Shown here one piece after another: positions 22,212 through 34,129 of a DNA stretch of 64,000 nt (the first letter of the stretch is position 1; each line of letters opens with the position of its first letter). A program made the translations under genes and the position numbers. The notes beneath the pieces are model-generated. The model saw only the letters and a program-made list of their open reading frames with translations. It searched no databases and was not told the DNA's origin. Source of the stretch: Schizosaccharomyces osmophilus (lineage: Eukaryota > Ascomycota > Schizosaccharomycetes > Schizosaccharomycetales > Schizosaccharomycetaceae); assembly GCF_027921745.1 (NCBI RefSeq), contig NC_079238.1, positions 124,001-188,000 on the forward strand. Reading direction: 5' to 3'.

Positions 22212-23226
22212 ATTGAATCAAATATCAGAAAAGCAATTATTAAAGATTATTTAAACAATTGAATACTTGGGCTGTTCTGGCCTGTATTTATGTCTGCTCT
22301 ATTGATAAATATTTTCATAATTACTATCTTTTTGGAGCCTCCTAAATACATTGGCAGGTGACCCCCGCAAACCCTCATATCTAAGACTGATTGGGATTTT
22401 AATGTGAGTCTATCTACTAACTGAATTTTTATTAGCATTCAACTTGTAGCGCATTCTTTCATTTTCGTGGAAACCGGTGGTGCGCCGCTAGTGTCTTAAA
22501 GTAACCTGCCACTTTGTTTTTGTAAACATGACAGTACGTAGTTCATTTTTGTGGCGCTTTCATTTTGTTTTTTCAGAAGGACATCTTTTCGGTCAAAAAG
22601 CGTATGAAGACTAGTTGTAATAATCAACAGGAACGGGCACTTACACTAGGAACACGCTTTAAATGTCATTTCCCTTTATGGAATACAGCCATGTTCTTCC
22701 ATCCCAAGTAACTTTATTGACGCTTTTTTTCTCCCTTACAGTTTACTGTGCAATCGGTATTGTTGACTTAATTTTGCCAAACTGTTTGACAGTAGGAACG
22801 GCCGTGCGATAAATCCCAATTTATTTTTAGTAATTTATTTCTATTTTAAAAATCTCTGAAATTCCGATTTTCAGCTGAGTTGGGTGCCTACAATAATTGC
22901 ATAGTTCAATTTCCTACTAGAATTCAAAACATGAATATCGTATCATTTAGATATTGCAATAAAATAAACTCATGAGACTAAAAAAATAAATACATATCTA
23001 TCTACGAGATCTTTGACAATAAAAAGAAGTAAATATACAATTCTCCAGATGAGCAATGTAAAATTTGCAGTCACCTTTAAAAACAATTGAATATTGATTA
23101 ACTTTTTTGGTTGCTGAATCCGGTAGGAAAAAAAAATCTCATTATTGTTTTAGTCATTTCTAAGTATTAGAGCAAAGATAATGATATGTCAGAAAAATAA
23201 GGAAGCTTAACATTACCGTAAGCATT
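22212..23226. other. intergenic, upstream of mmf2
   Basis: A GC-richer patch (ACCGGTGGTGCGCC) near 22475-22488 could be a regulatory site for mmf2. Otherwise AT-rich, with no gene seen. Confidence 0.4.
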
Positions 23227-24468
23227 TTACCAACCTTTCCAAGGGACCCATATATCAGTGATAATGTCGGAACCTTCAGTTATGTAATACCAGGGGAATG
23301 CAGCAGCAGTAATACAAGAATGGTTGGGTATGATAGAAAGAAATTGGGCTGGCTCGGGAAGAGCAGCTTTTGGATTTTTCGACTTTAAGATTCCGTGTTC
23401 TTGACTCAACCTGTCAACATAAAAATTATCAAATTCAGGAGTAATCACTATTCCATAACCACCTTCCGGAGAAGTTTCGCGAGACATTGCAATAACCCCA
23501 GCGTTCATGAGTGCTTCTCCAGGCTCTCCATTTCTTCCTGCATAATTACTAAGAACCTCTGCAAATACGCATCCGGCAACATCGTCTTTTTTTATACAGT
23601 TGGTTGTCATTTGTTGAACATCGTTCATAGGATAATTCCCGGCATGAAGCTCGAGCTTTCCATTCAATGAGGGTATCAACTCTTTTACTTTAAGACTAAC
23701 GGAATGAGCAGTAGGGGTAGCGCCAACCGACAGTGTCAAGGATAAAGAAGGGTCGATTGAAATTGCAAAGTCAGCCGCAAGATTAGCTGCGCGGATTTCA
23801 TCATACAAGAATTCGGAAGCAGCATCCAAAGACTTGGAGGCATAGGAATGTCCTGCGTGACAATAAAACCCGAATAAGTGGAACAGGGATTTATTAGAGA
23901 GGATTTCGGATATCAAATGTTTAACGACTTCAGACTCGTTCGTAACACCGGCTCGGTGAGTACCCATATCAATCTTTATAAACACTGACCAAGGTTTTGA
24001 TTGAGGTGTTTTAGAGGAGAATTCACGTAAACTTTCTAACTGTTTAGGATGATCAACCATCAAGCGTAAATTAGGGACTATTTTGTTTAGCTCATACAAC
24101 TCAGAAATTCTAGATTTAGCCACAGGAAGACCGTAGAGAAGATCGTCAATCTTTTTCTCTTGAATTAATGGTACTAATGAAAACGCCTCCATCACTGTAG
24201 ACACAACCACTGCTTTCGTTCTTTCTTTGCCTAATTGTAGTAAAGTTCCCTCAGAAGTTTTATGAGTTTTTACATGAGGCCGGAAAGAGACACCTATACT
24301 GCTTGCACGATCTAACATGCGATTACAGTTATTTCTAAATATAGATTTATCGATAACGAAGCCTGGAGTAGGAACTTGTTGAATACTTTTGCCCACATAT
24401 GCTTCTTTTAATTGCTTCTTGTCAACTTGTAAATAGTAGCGAGAACTGAATTTATCAATGTAGGACAT
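23227..24468 (-). CDS. D-serine/D-threo-3-hydroxyaspartate dehydratase-like PLP enzyme
   Basis: 413 residues, fold type III (alanine racemase-like) PLP enzyme. PTPGFVIDK starts the barrel domain, and RPHVKTHKT (residues 63-71) carries the PLP lysine. The C-terminal NHSCITAAA has the His and Cys zinc ligands known from S. cerevisiae Dsd1, and the protein ends DIWVPWKGW as Dsd1 does. Length agrees with Dsd1 (428). The reaction is zinc-assisted deamination of D-serine (to pyruvate and ammonia) or of a D-threo-hydroxy amino acid. The enzyme releases an enamine/imine, which the neighbouring RidA protein can clear. S. pombe annotation of the syntenic gene is alanine racemase (SPAC1039.06, from memory); the zinc motif argues for dehydratase. 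Confidence 0.88.
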   Translation of the reverse strand: MSYIDKFSSRYYLQVDKKQLKEAYVGKSIQQVPTPGFVIDKSIFRNNCNRMLDRASSIGVSFRPHVKTHKTSEGTLLQLGKERTKAVVVSTVMEAFSLVPLIQEKKIDDLLYGLPVAKSRISELYELNKIVPNLRLMVDHPKQLESLREFSSKTPQSKPWSVFIKIDMGTHRAGVTNESEVVKHLISEILSNKSLFHLFGFYCHAGHSYASKSLDAASEFLYDEIRAANLAADFAISIDPSLSLTLSVGATPTAHSVSLKVKELIPSLNGKLELHAGNYPMNDVQQMTTNCIKKDDVAGCVFAEVLSNYAGRNGEPGEALMNAGVIAMSRETSPEGGYGIVITPEFDNFYVDRLSQEHGILKSKNPKAALPEPAQFLSIIPNHSCITAAAFPWYYITEGSDIITDIWVPWKGW

Positions 24469-25464
24469 ATTGAAAATTTAAGGATCAAAAGTAGTAAATG
24501 AAGGTTATTACCGAAAATGAGAATTGTAAGATACCACGGAAAACCAAAGTTGTTTGATTTTTAAGTAAAAAAATAAAAGACAAGGCAAGATGGAACTCGA
24601 GAAAGCAATTAAAAAAGTACAACTTTTCGTTTTCACATAAGACCGCTCCTCTGAGTTATAGTAGGCAAGTATAGATTCCTGAAGCAATGAATGACTTTCC
24701 TAATCCAAACGAGTGTTTTGGATGGTTGAAATGGAAGCATGGATTTAAAATCGTTCTTATACGAATTCCAGTCCGCTTCCCCCGTCGTCTACCTAATACG
24801 TACTTTTGTCGGAACCTTAGAGATGAGGATGATTAGATAGCTATCTGTGCCCAAATGTAAAGTTGCTTCTGCTCCATCCTAAGATAAAATGGAGGAGGCT
24901 TTGGTATATCGCTGAAAAGGGTTTGCATTCACCATAGTCAAGGCTATCAAATTCGCTATTTCAAATAGGGATGGACCCAAGAAATTCCCGCTTTTCATAA
25001 AGACAGTAATGAATCGTATACATCCAAAAAAGACTGCTGTAGCTCTTGTTCAAGAGGAATATCTGTTTACGAGCTGTTTGTCAGTCTTTAAGACGAGAAA
25101 GTAAGCATTTGGATATCCGTTTACGTGATCAAACCGAATTTATTACTCTTCGTAAGCCATATAAGATTATAGTCTAGTATTTTAAATACATTCTATCGAT
25201 TCAAGAGTAATTAATATTTTGTGGTTTCATTTCAGAGTCCTTCTTGATCACTGACTGGCACCAATTATTTGCTGTAGAAAGAGTGATAAGACACCTTTGG
25301 GTGACGGTTTCACGATCTTGAACAAGTAGGAAATAAAGCCAAACTTCATCTTTACTTGCTTCATGTATCAACGCGGATTAGATTTTCGATAGGTGCTAAT
25401 CATCCTTGCCTTAATTGTGGATCCTGCATAATTTTCTGTAAAGTGAGACTACTTGCATTTCTTC
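24469..25464. other. divergent promoter region of the dehydratase and klf1
   Basis: About 1 kb between divergent starts. It probably contains a long 5' leader for klf1. No other gene or RNA is supported. Confidence 0.4.
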
Positions 25465-28134
25465 ATGACAAGGGCAAAAAAGAGACGCGCATACCAAGAA
25501 GGAGATATTCGTTATAATTGTAACTATCAAGACTGCGATAAATCATTTACTAGGAAAGAACATGCTCGAAGGCATTTTCAATCTCGTATGTTTGCACTAG
25601 AATTCGTGTGCAGTTACTCTTCTCTTTATTTTCTTGCCTTATTGGCTTATGATTTGACGAGTTGCTAACGTCAATTGATTACAGATATCAATCCAAAGTC
25701 ATTTCTATGCCCTCACTGCGGCAGTTCCTTTACAAGGAACGATATTTTGAATCGTCATGTTCATAAAAAACATTTTATGCACAAGGAAGGTAGAGGTCAA
25801 ATACTCTCAAACCAAAACCAAAATCAGCATTTACATTTATCTTCAGATCAGGAGTTTCTTTTTCCTTCTTATGTCGAATCTGAAGTTCAAGATCCAACAT
25901 ACACCAGTCTTCTAAGTCGTATTCCGCGAGCTGTAATGCCCGTGACTTTTCATGAAGGACTTCCATCTTCGACTGTGCAATTGGATACCGACTCTACGCG
26001 AACACCTTCTCAACAAAATGACCTTATTTCAGCCTCAAATTCTTCTCCCAAACGTGAGCAGCATATGAGCACGCAACCTGTACCTTACATGATCCCGCCG
26101 TTAAATGGTAGTCTTGATAATATATTATCCCCTCAAGACTCCATGTCCGTTTTTGGGACGTCTTCTTCAAACGACGCTTACCAACAAGATACTGATAACT
26201 TTGTTTGCTGGCTGTTTGATAGCATGGAGAAGGACGCCCCAGTAGAGTCAGCATCAAGATTGTCTGATACTTTCAATTTCAATAACCACTTGGATTTCAT
26301 GCACGCCCCCGACTCTACAATAATTGACTTTCTCAATTCAAATCTCAAAGTCGATGACAAAATTGCTGCCAAAAATTTACTATCGCTACCTGCGTACTCA
26401 TTATTAATACAGGTTTTGGGTACTACATATCGTCTTACAGAAGATGTTTTGGAATATATGAACCTTGATCGGGTGAATTGTTGGATTTCTGATTATTGGA
26501 GGCACTTTCATCCCCGATGGCCATTTCTTCATCGTGCTACCCTTAAACTTGATGAAGCACCAGTGGAACTTTTGTTAGCGATGATTACTATGGGTATGCA
26601 TTTCACTGGTGACGCTTTTGCGTTTGATATTGCTGTATTTGTACATTCAACTTTAAGATTTTCTATCTATATCCACCCAAATTTCAATCCTCCTGCCTCC
26701 CTTTGGGTATATCAAGCCCTTTTAATCGTTGAAATCTTCGAAAAAATGACTAGTACTTTAGAGCAGCACAACCTTTCTCAAATATTCCATGGTGTGACTA
26801 TTGAGGTTTGTTTCCCCTTTTTTATGCTTTTTCTCATATATGTTCTAACTAGTTTAGTCTTTGCAAAAGGGATTGCCTACGGAAGACACGGTGACCAGCA
26901 AGACTTCTGGCAATATGTCGGGAACTGTTAATGCTCAGCAAAAGTGGCGTCGTTGGGTTGATCAAGAAGCTATAAAAAGGTATTTAAGGTTTTAATAATG
27001 AAGGCTTAATTAACAATATCAGAATTGCGTTTTTCTCATTTGTATTGGACTCTCAGCATGTAATTTTATTTGGCTATAGACCATTGGTTGATATAACTAG
27101 TCTTGGATTACCCTTATTATGTGAAGAATCCCTTTGGAATGCCGCTAGCTATGAAGACTGGATTGCCCTTGTTAACGAACGCGACCCACCCCATTTTTTC
27201 CCTATACTGAAAATCTTTTTAAAAAATGAAAATCTTCCTCCCAAATTAACTCCATGGAATATGATGATTGTTTTGCACGGATTGACCGTTATTGGTTGGA
27301 TATTGGGTAGGAACAATTTGGGTATGAGAAATTCTTTTAAATCTTACGAAGTAATTACTGATTGTTTTGTTTTTAAGGTATGGTGGAAAGTATTATGCAA
27401 AGCAATGGAAGCAATCTGAAAAACTGCAGAACTCTGCTTAAATCGTCATATAAATTTTGGCTTTGTACATACCGCATGTTCTTTCTGAATGATGGCACTT
27501 TACCCCTTAATCATCCTTATGTACGAGGTTGTTTAGCTACTTATGAATTAGCTTACATTTCTTTACACACAAACATAGTTGCTTTACAGACTTATGTCAA
27601 ATCAACAGCATTCAGATCTAAAAGACTATGCGCCAGCACTTCTCGCTATATATTTGCTTGGATGGCTTCTGACAATTCCAATGTGTCTATAAAGCATTCT
27701 GTTGATATGGTAGAGGCGTTTTTAGGTGGTGATATGGAATACAATATTAACAATGAAACTGGACTCCACAGGCCATGGTGTTTGTATATTGTTACTTTAA
27801 TTCTCTGGGCTTACGGTTATCTCTCAGATGCAAGATGTGAGTTAGTCGAACCAGGAAACGACAACTATAAATCTCAATTAAATACTTACCTAATGCAACT
27901 GAGAACAAGTCTTAGTGAAACTCCCAAGGACTCTGTATATATTCGAAGCAAGACTTTGCCGTTACTGAAATGTGTCATTGATGTATTACGTCCAGCCAGA
28001 TGGGGATTATGTGAGTGTAAATCATGAATTTTTGGTTTCGACAACTTCTAACAGTTTTAGTGGCTGATGGTGTGCAAATTCTATCGAAACTAACACAAGT
28101 TCAGCATGAGAATTTTGACGGGAGAGGTATCTGA
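25465..28134 (+). CDS. klf1: C2H2 zinc-finger transcription factor, Klf1-like, six exons
   Basis: Exons: 25465-25585, 25685-26805, 26858-26979, 27023-27321, 27378-28010, 28061-28134. All five introns keep frame and end in AG; introns 1, 2 and 5 have clear CTAAC branch sites. Product 789 residues. Two C2H2 fingers lie at about 19-41 (YNCNYQDCDKSFTRKEH) and 47-70 (FLCPHCGSSFTRNDILNRH). A Ser/Gln-rich linker follows, then a fungal middle homology region (SDYWRHFHPRWPFLHRATL; later KWRRWVDQEAIKR). Intron 1 splits the codon of the last zinc-binding His of finger 1. S. pombe Klf1 (about 780 residues) supports long-term quiescence; it lies between the same neighbours. The open frame also runs upstream from a TTG; ATG 25465 is the first real start. 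Confidence 0.9.
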
Positions 28135-28387
28135 TATCATGGCAAGCTTTTTTAGTATTTATAAATATCATATATTTCTTTCCCTACATTAAAACATTTG
28201 TTAAAGGCATTAAAAAAAATAATAAAATTATTTGAATTCTGAAAATATACGTGCGGTAAGCGTAAAGATTCATTAGGAGAAAAAATTCTACCGTCACACA
28301 TGATACCAAAATAATAGAATTAGATGCAAACTCAAAGAAACAAAAAATAAAAATCAAAGACTAAACCAAGAGATATAAGCAGTAATC

Positions 28388-29908
28388 TCAATAGAACCAT
28401 CTAAAATTTGGATTTACTGGCCCCTCGCCCAATTCTTTGGTGCTAACATCTGCAAAAGTTTTCTTACGTCCCTGTATTTTATTGCGGCGATTATTATCAT
28501 ACAGCATATAAAGGTTAATAGATGCGACCAAAAGAATTCCTAACCCACCAAAGCCTGCCGTAATTCCAAGTGCAAGGACATATTTCGGAGCATCTTTAGG
28601 ACGAAATATATTACTAGATACGAGACCCATCGCATTTGCTAGTGGGACACCAACAGAGGTAAAAGCCGCACGACGACCCTCATTAGGTATGTTATTGTTG
28701 TACCAAGTCGATGTTAGAACTGATGAAGCAGCAGCCCCCGCAGTCATTAAAAAACAAGCAAAATAAGAGATGCCAATATGATTCAAAATGTCAATTGATC
28801 CATAAACTATGAATCCAACCATCGTTGTAGAAATTGCGATAATTAATATTATACCGCGATTTTCCAGGTAATCTGATACAAAAGCAAATACAAGAAGCCA
28901 CACAGCACCTGATATGGCTGGAGCTACTGTCATTAAGTTTGTGTTAACCGAAGAAAATCCCATAGCTCCTACAATCTGAGGAAGCCAGTTATTGATGCTG
29001 TTCAAAGGGACTCCTAAAGCCATTTCTTCGAGTAACCAGAGAATAGCAATTGGATTATTGAACACAGAAAGCGACTGCTTAAATGTTAGTTTTTCGGTAA
29101 TTGCAGAGGAAGAATCATTGTCGATCCTCATTCGTGCTAAAAATTTATCTTCATCCGTTAGAAAGTGAGCCTTTTCCACGCTGACAGGAAGAAGTAGAAA
29201 AATAAGAGCAGCGGACAAAAAAGTACTACTTCCTTCAATTAAAAATAGGTACTGCCAACCTTTAAGTTTTCCGCTTTTTATGTGAAAAACACCGTAAGCT
29301 AATAGCCCTCCGAACGCGGAAGATATGTTTGCAGCTGCGTAAAAAATCGCCAAGCGTCTAGCAAGTTCAGTACGTCTATAGAAGGTAGTAAGGTAATATA
29401 CTACTCCCGGTAAAACAGCAGATTCAGCCATGCCCAAAAACCATCTAACTGTCATCATTCCAGCAAAGTTTTTGACGGCCGCTTGACAGAGCGACATTAC
29501 ACCGAATGAAAGCATAAAAAGAGGTAACATTCGGGCAGCTCCAAAACGCTTATACAAATAAGAGAAAGGAAAAGCACAAAGAACAAAAGGTATGTAGAAT
29601 ATGGAAATCATGATATTGTATTCGTCGCCCTTAAATCCCAAATCCTTGTCGATACCATTGGTTTTTGCATTGGATACATTAGATTTATCGAGGGCATTAA
29701 ATAGGTATAAAAGCGCTAAAAGAGGGAGGATTCGAATGTCGAGCTTACGACATAATTTTCGCTCTGCCTTGTGATCAATTACATAAACTTCAGCTGCTTC
29801 TTCACTTTCTCCAAGGTCAACAGACACCCGTTGATCCCCATTTATTTTGTCAGACTTTTCATCCAACGCTATAGATTTTTCTAAAACAGACGATACGGAA
29901 CGATCCAT
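28388..29908 (-). CDS. allantoate/nicotinate-type permease (Dal5/ACS family MFS)
   Basis: 506 residues, 12 membrane spans, long charged N-terminus (1-60). Family segments KLDIRILPLLALLYLFNALD (start of TM1), RWFLGMAESAVLPGVVYYL (TM4) and WYNNNIPNEGRRAAFTSVG are typical of the anion:cation symporter family containing S. cerevisiae Dal5 and Tna1. Members import allantoate, ureidosuccinate, nicotinate, pantothenate or biotin at the plasma membrane. The syntenic S. pombe gene (SPAC1039.04, from memory) is annotated as a nicotinic acid transporter. The frame extends to a TTG; ATG 29908 is the first Met. The 3' end converges on klf1 with about 250 bases between. Confidence 0.87.
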   Translation of the reverse strand: MDRSVSSVLEKSIALDEKSDKINGDQRVSVDLGESEEAAEVYVIDHKAERKLCRKLDIRILPLLALLYLFNALDKSNVSNAKTNGIDKDLGFKGDEYNIMISIFYIPFVLCAFPFSYLYKRFGAARMLPLFMLSFGVMSLCQAAVKNFAGMMTVRWFLGMAESAVLPGVVYYLTTFYRRTELARRLAIFYAAANISSAFGGLLAYGVFHIKSGKLKGWQYLFLIEGSSTFLSAALIFLLLPVSVEKAHFLTDEDKFLARMRIDNDSSSAITEKLTFKQSLSVFNNPIAILWLLEEMALGVPLNSINNWLPQIVGAMGFSSVNTNLMTVAPAISGAVWLLVFAFVSDYLENRGIILIIAISTTMVGFIVYGSIDILNHIGISYFACFLMTAGAAASSVLTSTWYNNNIPNEGRRAAFTSVGVPLANAMGLVSSNIFRPKDAPKYVLALGITAGFGGLGILLVASINLYMLYDNNRRNKIQGRKKTFADVSTKELGEGPVNPNFRWFY

Positions 29909-30732
29909 TAATTGATTATATTTCAACAGCTCTTAAGTAATGCCTTTTAGGTCAACTATATATACAAATCCTTATTTTGTGATCCAATTCTTCACTTGGG
30001 TGCCCCCGCCGCCCTTTGGAGCTCTTACAAATACCTACTATAGCAAGTTGCATACGTTACGTTTAACGTCACGTATTTCACGCCAGCTTATCTATGTTTT
30101 ATTGTTACAGTGACTGAAAGAAATTGATCTCTTATTTATCTTTTGTACTCTTGTATAGACAACAATAGTGCTTAATACGATATTGAAGTGAATTCTTATC
30201 TGATGTGATAAAGCAGGGTTTTTATGGTGTTCACTAAGCAGTCGCAACTTTTTCCATTTATATTGAGAGACTTCCAATGGTATATTATTTATGTTTTGAG
30301 AAAAGAAAAAGTAGTTTAAATTAAGAAAGCGCTTGAAATTCTTGACAGTTTTCCATTTTGTAGAAGCAAAATCTGGGCATCATTAGATACTGAGGATTTA
30401 TCGAACACGAAATGAAAACAAAAAGTAAAGATAAAAAACAATGAAAATTGGTCATGCAAAGTATCAAGCTTACCTCAAAAATTTCAAGAGTGAATTCATT
30501 CCAGGTTTTAATGAAAGATGAAAAAAGTTGTTAGTGAATAGTGTATAAATAAACGAGAAAAACACTAAATTACACTTTCAAAAGATACGCCAAATTATAA
30601 CTGATCCACAAAAAATAATATATTGAAAGCAATAGATTTCGACAGGATTACCTAAATGTACTAGTAGTTTGGGGTATTTAAAATCATGGTCTACGGAATT
30701 ATTGAAAGGAAGAAAAAGTAAGAGAGAACGGC
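29909..30732. other. intergenic, promoter of the Dal5-type permease
   Basis: Contains a GC-rich patch (GGTGCCCCCGCCGCCC) near 29999-30014, 90-110 bases upstream of the permease start, which may be a regulator site. No gene seen. Confidence 0.4.
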
Positions 30733-31758
30733 TTACGAAAATGCTGCTAACAATGCGTCAGTAGCATCCTTATTGAGTATTCGGCCTTTTCTAAGAACAG
30801 CATCCATTGCCATAACGGGATGTGGACAGCCTTCATATACTTTGATATTACTTTTAACGCCAGCATTCAATAGTTTTTCATGGTATTGAACGGCCTCGGT
30901 ACTTAAAACATCACAGCCTGCAGCGCATATCAGAGCAGGGCAAACTTTTCTGAAACTTGACTCAGCGTAGAAAAATGGACTAGCTTTCGGATTGTTCCAA
31001 TCCTTTTCATCTGGTAGATAATGCTTGCGGTACCACAACATTTTTGCAGCGGGCAATTGAGGGGTGTTTTCAAATAACTTCCAAGAGGTGTGAGATTCGG
31101 CACTGGCTGTGTTATCGCAAACGGGAACGACCAAAAGCTGAAGAACAAGAGGTGGATAATCAAATGAAGATGATGTGATACTGTGAGAAAGAACTGCAGA
31201 AATGTTTCCACCGGCGGAGGAACCGCCTACGGCAATTTTTTTGGGATTAATACCAAGGACGTTTGCAGCTTCATAACAGTATAACAAAGTTTCCCATCCG
31301 TCTTCAATGCAAGCAGGAAACGGGTTTTCTGGAGCTAGCCGGTAATCAACGTTCACAACAACACACTTAGCCTGCTCACACATATGAGTAGCAAACGAAT
31401 TCTCCGTGTTGATGTTCCCAAGGACCCAACCACCACCATGAAACCATAGTAAACAAGGCCATCCGCCTTCAGGAGCATCTCCGTGAGGTTGAAAAATGCG
31501 AACTGAAACGCCAGTAGGCGCTTTTGTGTGCTTTCGGGGGATTATGATATTTTGTGTAGACATAACCGGGAGTAAATCAGACTGTCCAGGCATAACATTC
31601 CCGTTGCTTCTCAAAAAGTCCACCGGAAAAGTGTGCGTTAAGACAATTGGAAGATTACTGCATATATACTTGTTATAAAAATCAACATATTCAGGATCTA
31701 GCTTGCCCTTTACGGAATCGTCTAATGGGATAATGGTCTCTGTAGCAGTACGGGTCAT
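30733..31758 (-). CDS. alpha/beta-hydrolase esterase/lipase (HSL family)
   Basis: 341 residues. WFHGGGWVLGN (HGGG at 107-110) forms the oxyanion hole of the hormone-sensitive-lipase family, and VGGSSAGGNISA carries the nucleophile Ser181. The acid residue is likely the Asp in AAGCDVLS and the catalytic His lies in EGCPHPV. No signal peptide is seen, so the enzyme is probably cytosolic. It hydrolyses short-chain carboxylic esters; the substrate is unknown. It is tandem with the permease, as in the S. pombe neighbourhood (SPAC1039.03 next to SPAC1039.04, from memory), suggesting the pair are kept together. Confidence 0.88.
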   Translation of the reverse strand: MTRTATETIIPLDDSVKGKLDPEYVDFYNKYICSNLPIVLTHTFPVDFLRSNGNVMPGQSDLLPVMSTQNIIIPRKHTKAPTGVSVRIFQPHGDAPEGGWPCLLWFHGGGWVLGNINTENSFATHMCEQAKCVVVNVDYRLAPENPFPACIEDGWETLLYCYEAANVLGINPKKIAVGGSSAGGNISAVLSHSITSSSFDYPPLVLQLLVVPVCDNTASAESHTSWKLFENTPQLPAAKMLWYRKHYLPDEKDWNNPKASPFFYAESSFRKVCPALICAAGCDVLSTEAVQYHEKLLNAGVKSNIKVYEGCPHPVMAMDAVLRKGRILNKDATDALLAAFS

Positions 31759-34129
31759 TTCAAAGATGAAAAGTGTTAATCAAATAATATAGAATTCCTT
31801 ATGCGAAAGCTTTCATGCGCTAAGAGGTTACTACTTCTTTGAGGGCGACAAAGCCTTCTTATATAATCATTTAATCAAAGTAATAACCTAAAAAAAAAAA
31901 AAAAAAAAAGAAAAAAAAAATACATTTTAGGTAAGAAAAGGCTTTTCGAAGTTACCCCCATGCTCCCAGTAGATAACCTCCAACAATCCATTTCTGGACT
32001 ACATGTATTTCTTCCAGTACGGTGGGGGTATTGTGAAGACAAATATATGCGTCTTTACACAGCAGTCTAAAATGATAATATTTAGTAGCATGAAGGTATT
32101 GATAACTATTGTTCTAGAACTGATAAAGAAAAAATGAATATCCTATGAAAAATACAGGCATTCAAAACTCCATGTGAAATCAGCGCCTTCATATCGATTA
32201 ACGGCTCATCTAAAAGTCAAACAGATACTGATGAAGATATCTTTTTTAAATAAAATGCTCGGCTTCATTTGATGGCCATGAAAGCGTATGAAAAAGCAAT
32301 CACATTTATATATGGGTTATTTATGAAAAACTGGAATTGAATACCTGGGAATATAGAAAATGAGTTGAAAGGACTAGACGAAGGAAAAAAACGAATAAAA
32401 TTGTTGATATTCATAATCCACGGAGGTACTTTTTAAGGCTAACAAAGCTCCATTACTCGAACATCAAGAAAGTGATTTGAGAATTGAACGAGGATTGAAT
32501 GAGGATTGAATGAGGATTGAATTCAGAGGGATTACTAACTTATGGATATATACTCAAAAAAGAAAAAAGTTATAAAGACAAAAATTGACAAACTGTTACA
32601 TCAATACAGACGTTATTCTCAGTATGAGAATTCTTAGAGGGTATAAAAGTTCAAGCTAGCAAAGGTGAAATCGTAGGGATAAGAATGGTTTTCTTTCTGG
32701 AATATAGAAATCATTTTCTTTTTTTTTTGCTTTCCAAAAAAAGTGAATAAACAATGTTGAGGACAGTAGCAGTAGCTTGCACATGCATCAAACGACTAGC
32801 GCTTGGGAATGTTTACCTCTGCCTTTGGGATAGCGTGGTTTACGTCCTGGGTGACGCATCCCAAAAGCTTGACCATATCAGATGACGGGGATCGTTTCGA
32901 GCGCCGGCGCTTTTAGACGTAAGAAGTAGATGGAGAGGAAGGAATAGAGAATCACTTTCCAGGGCATTGCTTGAAGGGTAAAGGGGACAGCTTGGTACGA
33001 ACGTGGGGACGTAGGAACGCAGGGACGCAGGGACGCAGGGACGTGCGAGAGGGAATTTACAGAGAGAAGACCAAAAAAAGGTTCAAAAAAAATACCACCC
33101 ATTCCTTAAAAGAGTGTCATCAATTTACCAAAGTTATTTTTATTCGAATTTCCATTCACTCACTTTCCCTCCATCCTCTCTACGACACTACGACACAAAC
33201 TCCCAACGCCTGTGAATCAACTCCTTGTAGTCGTTGTACTCGTTGTACTCCTTGTACTCCTTGTACTCCTTGTTTTCCATTCTTTAATAGAACCACATCG
33301 TTTCCCTTTCGGCAAGTCTTCTAGAAAGTACTTTTCCAGTCAATTTCACCATTGCCCATTCCCCATGAGTAGAAACAAAAACAAACCAAATCAAAACAAA
33401 CACTAGAGCCCATCCTACGTCACTTTTGTAATGACAAAATTCGGATTTCTGAAGGACGCTTCCTACTGTACCATCCTTGCTCATAGGAGAAACCATTGGA
33501 TGGAAAGAAGGTTCATTTATGACCTAGACTATGTTCGTCTACCATTAACTTATTTCTATGAAACAATTTCAGCTCCGATGAATAATCCGGCTTCCCCACT
33601 TGTTATGAAAATGTAAGTTATTTTTCATACAAAAATAAAGGTTTGCAGAGATTCTTTCCATAGTTGTCCATTACTAAAAACAAAAATAAGAACTCGAAAA
33701 GTGTACCTTTGCCGAAAAAAAAGATTCATTTGGATTTTCTTTATTCTTTTGTATTGTGTCTATAAATAAATAAAAAAAGGAACAGATCGAAAGCCAAAGC
33801 CAAAGTCAAAGTCAAAGTCAAAGATCAAAAGATTGGAAGATCGAAAGATCGGAAGATTTGTCAAACGTTGTTGGATTGTTCTTGGTTTATATGTATGTAT
33901 CATTCAACCAGGGATCTCCATCAAGGTATTTGAAATATCATTTTGTTGAATACGGTTGTTTTAGTTAGTTTTCTTTGTATTCCCTTTTTGAAATAATTCG
34001 GTGTGTATTCTATTTGGGTACAGTACAGTACAGTACAGTCAGAATCTCATTGCTACACAACACTTGCTTTCCCTATTTCATTCTCTCCTGTTGTTTTCTC
34101 TTTCCGTTGTATACCCCCATTCCCCCCAC
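31759..34129. other. long intergenic region with several simple tandem repeats
   Basis: 2.4 kb without a convincing gene. Visible repeats: A-runs at about 31890-31920; three copies of GAGGATTGAAT near 32491-32522; GGGACGCA units at 33005-33042; TGTACTCC units at 33236-33272; AAAGTC units at 33796-33824; ACAGT units at 34021-34039. Much of the right part is probably a long leader and promoter for the DHA2 gene. Confidence 0.6.
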
